A DNA stretch of 5,804 nucleotides from an uncultured Ruminococcus sp. (GTDB taxonomy: Bacteria > Bacillota > Clostridia > Oscillospirales > Ruminococcaceae): NCBI GenBank assembly GCA_947174085.1, contig CAMWHN010000145.1:1-5804 (forward strand), given 5' to 3'. Shown one piece after another: positions 4,349-5,804 of the stretch; position 1 is the stretch's first letter; every line of letters starts with the position of its first letter. Both the position numbers and the translations under genes were made by a program. The notes beneath the pieces are model-generated. The model had not been told where the DNA came from, ran no database searches, and saw only the letters and a program-made list of their open reading frames with translations.

Positions 4349-5587
4349 TTATTCTGTGCTTCTGGTATATTCATACATGTTTTCGGCGAAAATACCATAG
4401 CCCATAGATGGCTGACTGACAAATACATGTGTTACAGCTCCGATTAATTTACCATTTTGTATAATCGGACTGCCACTCATGCCCTGTACAATGCCTCCAG
4501 TATAATTTAATAATTTTTCGTCTGTGACTTCAATTATCATGTTTTGCGTATCGTCTGTGTAATCTAATGATGTGATTTCTATAGAATAAGCTTTTGGTTC
4601 ATTACCCTGTACAGTTGTTAAAATAACAGCTTCACCAAGCGTGATTTCTTGTTTTAATGCCATAGGAATCGCTTGCGTTTCACTTGAAAAATTTTCTAAA
4701 TGCCCAAATACACCACATTTGCCGTTATAATCTAATGTCCCGATTGGTTCTTGTGCAGAAAAATAGCCTTGTAACTGTCCTGCACAGCCGGCTTGTCCTT
4801 TGATTGCGCCGTTGATAGTCACAGCATCTGCAACGCCACTGCCTAACGGAATTAATTCCCCTGTGTCTGAGTCGCAAATAGGGTGTCCCAGACCACCAAA
4901 GCATTTGCTGGACGGTTCATAATAAGTTAATGTTCCGATACCTGCCGTGCTGTCACGCACCCAAAGTCCTGTTTGCCAACATTGTTCTGTCATAGAATAT
5001 TTTGGAAAAAGCGTTAATTCAAGAAATTTATCATCACGCTGTATGGTTAATTCTAAAGCATTGCCGTTAGAAATTGCGACTGCATTTTTAAAATCATTTG
5101 TGCTAGTAACAGGCTGATAATTAATTTGCTTAATAATATCGCCCTCTAAAATGCCTGTTTCTACAGCAGGACAGCAACCCCCTGTTTTTGATTCTACTTC
5201 ACCAAAGCCAATTACCATAATGCCGTCCATGAGCATTCTCACACCAAATGGCTGTCCACAGGGAATTAATAAAATTTCATCAATTGTGTTGACTTGTACT
5301 TGTTTGACTGGAAAAATATGAAATAATTTTAATTGCATTTCATTTGCAGAATTTGTATTAGATTTTGAAAGTGAAACAGTTTTTGTGACAGGTTCTACTG
5401 GTGTTGCTGTAATTGGCAATATTGTCTGAAATTCCAGTGTTTCCCCACGGTGTATATAATAATTATCTGCTAAATGCCCTGAATAATATAATGCACTTGT
5501 AACAGGCTGTAACAGCAAAAGTCCGGCAAGCATTGCTAGCCGTTTTTTAAAATTTTTAAAACTCCTGTTCTGATAATTTAATTGCAT
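4349..5587 (-). CDS. spoIVB: SpoIVB-type sporulation serine peptidase (S55, PDZ domain)
   Basis: In Bacillus SpoIVB is made in the forespore, acts in the space between the spore membranes and cleaves SpoIVFA, releasing SpoIVFB to process pro-sigma-K. This copy has 412 residues (B. subtilis about 426). It has a basic N-terminus and a hydrophobic segment (about 16-34) as signal/anchor. A PDZ domain spans about 105-185 (PFGVRMLMDGIMVIGF, then AVETGILEGDIIKQIN). The S55 domain starts near 210 with RDSTAGIGTLTYYEP. The predicted triad is His235 (GLGHPI), Asp356 (VTDEKL) and Ser371 (GGIVQGMSGSPI), matching B. subtilis His236, Asp363 and Ser378. Eight cysteines (110, 138, 139, 203, 229, 238, 268, 291) are notable. 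GGTGA only 3 nt before the ATG is a cramped ribosome site; no better in-frame start exists. No sigma-F/G promoter was convincingly found. recN and spo0A are not adjacent. If the host does not sporulate, the substrate is open. Confidence 0.95.
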   Translation of the reverse strand: MQLNYQNRSFKNFKKRLAMLAGLLLLQPVTSALYYSGHLADNYYIHRGETLEFQTILPITATPVEPVTKTVSLSKSNTNSANEMQLKLFHIFPVKQVQVNTIDEILLIPCGQPFGVRMLMDGIMVIGFGEVESKTGGCCPAVETGILEGDIIKQINYQPVTSTNDFKNAVAISNGNALELTIQRDDKFLELTLFPKYSMTEQCWQTGLWVRDSTAGIGTLTYYEPSSKCFGGLGHPICDSDTGELIPLGSGVADAVTINGAIKGQAGCAGQLQGYFSAQEPIGTLDYNGKCGVFGHLENFSSETQAIPMALKQEITLGEAVILTTVQGNEPKAYSIEITSLDYTDDTQNMIIEVTDEKLLNYTGGIVQGMSGSPIIQNGKLIGAVTHVFVSQPSMGYGIFAENMYEYTRSTE

Positions 5588-5601
5588 GCTTCACCAGCTT
5601 T

Positions 5602-5680
5602 CTGAATTTTTTTGCCATGCGTTCTCACGCACATGATTAGCGTTTCCGTTTTGTAGCTAAATTATAAAAGAAAAATTCAG
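5602..5680. repeat. Inverted repeat in the spoIVB upstream region
   Basis: CTGAATTTTT (5602-5611) and AAAAATTCAG (5671-5680) are perfect 10-bp inverted copies 59 nt apart. The match can be carried further by pairing CTTT (5598-5601) with AAAG (5685-5688) if four bases bulge. The arms flank most of the putative promoter region of spoIVB and of the rightward frame at 5697. This could be a looped operator or a leader stem; the AT-rich arms make chance possible. Confidence 0.4.
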
Positions 5681-5696
5681 ACAGAAAGGGCAATTT

Positions 5697-5804
5697 ATGA
5701 AAATTTTTATCAAAATTTATTTTTTATATATTTTTTTCATGCAAGAATCAAAATATATTGCAAAACAGGCAGTTCGTGATAAAAATATGATAACAGCTAA
5801 TAAA
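5697..5804 (+). CDS. Possible start of an unidentified gene, cut by the window end
   Basis: An ATG at 5697 with AAAGGG at 5685-5690 (6-nt spacing) opens 36 codons with no stop before the window ends. The first 14 residues (MKIFIKIYFLYIFF) are hydrophobic with lysines, like a short membrane or signal segment, followed by a polar stretch (QESKYIAKQAVRDKNM). An internal ATG at residue 15 is another possible start, without a clear ribosome binding site. It would be divergent from spoIVB. I do not recognise it. AT-rich DNA can give such frames by chance, so confidence is low until downstream sequence is seen. Confidence 0.35.
   Translation, partial: MKIFIKIYFLYIFFMQESKYIAKQAVRDKNMITANK

Noticed and set aside
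4019..4428. Minus-strand open frames across ptsH and its terminator
   Set aside because: They run through the ptsH coding region and both terminators and have no protein signature; the HPr and SpoIVB frames account for the DNA.
5609..5635. GC-richer hairpin (TGCG/CGCA) in the spoIVB leader
   Set aside because: Only four solid pairs; extending it needs wobble pairs or a bulge, so it is too weak to list.
5661..5666. TATAAT on the minus strand as a sigma-A promoter for spoIVB
   Set aside because: No acceptable -35 box at normal spacing, and the family is normally read by forespore sigma factors; I could not assign a sigma-F/G promoter either.
1..5804. Mobile element, CRISPR, toxin-antitoxin or defence system
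   Set aside because: No transposase or recombinase, no spaced direct repeats, no tRNA or attachment site, and every sizeable gene is a housekeeping or sporulation gene in recognisable order.

Overview
This window looks like a chromosomal core region of a low-G+C, endospore-forming Firmicute. Gene content and order point to class Clostridia, possibly the Oscillospiraceae/Ruminococcus neighbourhood, but no sequence here pins the genus. The evidence is the AT-rich DNA (roughly a third G+C by eye), strong AGGAGG-type ribosome binding sites, the ylxM-ffh-rpsP-khpA-rimM-trmD gene order, an HPr carrying both phosphorylation sites, and a SpoIVB sporulation protease.

Left part (1-3679): a rightward block of six genes, ylxM, ffh, rpsP, khpA, rimM and trmD. 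A probable extended -10 promoter lies at the left edge. Gene spacing is short (29, 67, 104 and 14 nt, then a 14-nt overlap of rimM with trmD). No convincing intrinsic terminator is seen inside the block, so one or a few polycistronic mRNAs are likely. YlxM and Ffh belong to the signal recognition particle pathway for co-translational membrane targeting. bS16 is a 30S protein, RimM helps assemble the 30S, KhpA is a small KH-domain RNA binder, and TrmD makes m1G37 in tRNA. The block therefore joins protein targeting with ribosome and tRNA maturation. Two non-terminator hairpins, before rpsP and before khpA, are the main unexplained RNA features. rplS, which commonly follows trmD, is absent at this site.

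Middle (3680-4324): a 271-nt AT-rich gap with overlapping inverted repeats, then a near-consensus vegetative promoter (TTGACG-17-TATAAT) driving ptsH (HPr). HPr keeps His15 and Ser46, so both PTS phosphotransfer and HPr-kinase regulation can be expected. ptsH ends in a strong terminator. About 30 nt further on, a second hairpin of closely related sequence ends the convergent gene.

Right part (4349-5804): spoIVB on the minus strand, with an N-terminal membrane anchor, a PDZ domain and an S55 peptidase domain with an intact His/Asp/Ser triad. It stands apart from the recN/spo0A neighbours it has in Bacillus. Upstream is a divergent AT-rich region with an inverted repeat and the possible first 36 codons of a rightward gene cut by the window end.

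No novel defence, mobile or biosynthetic system is visible. This is mostly ordinary housekeeping DNA. The points worth a second look are small: RNA hairpins, TGCA motifs at the ptsH promoter, paired terminators, a cysteine-rich SpoIVB, and substitutions in TrmD and Ffh motifs.
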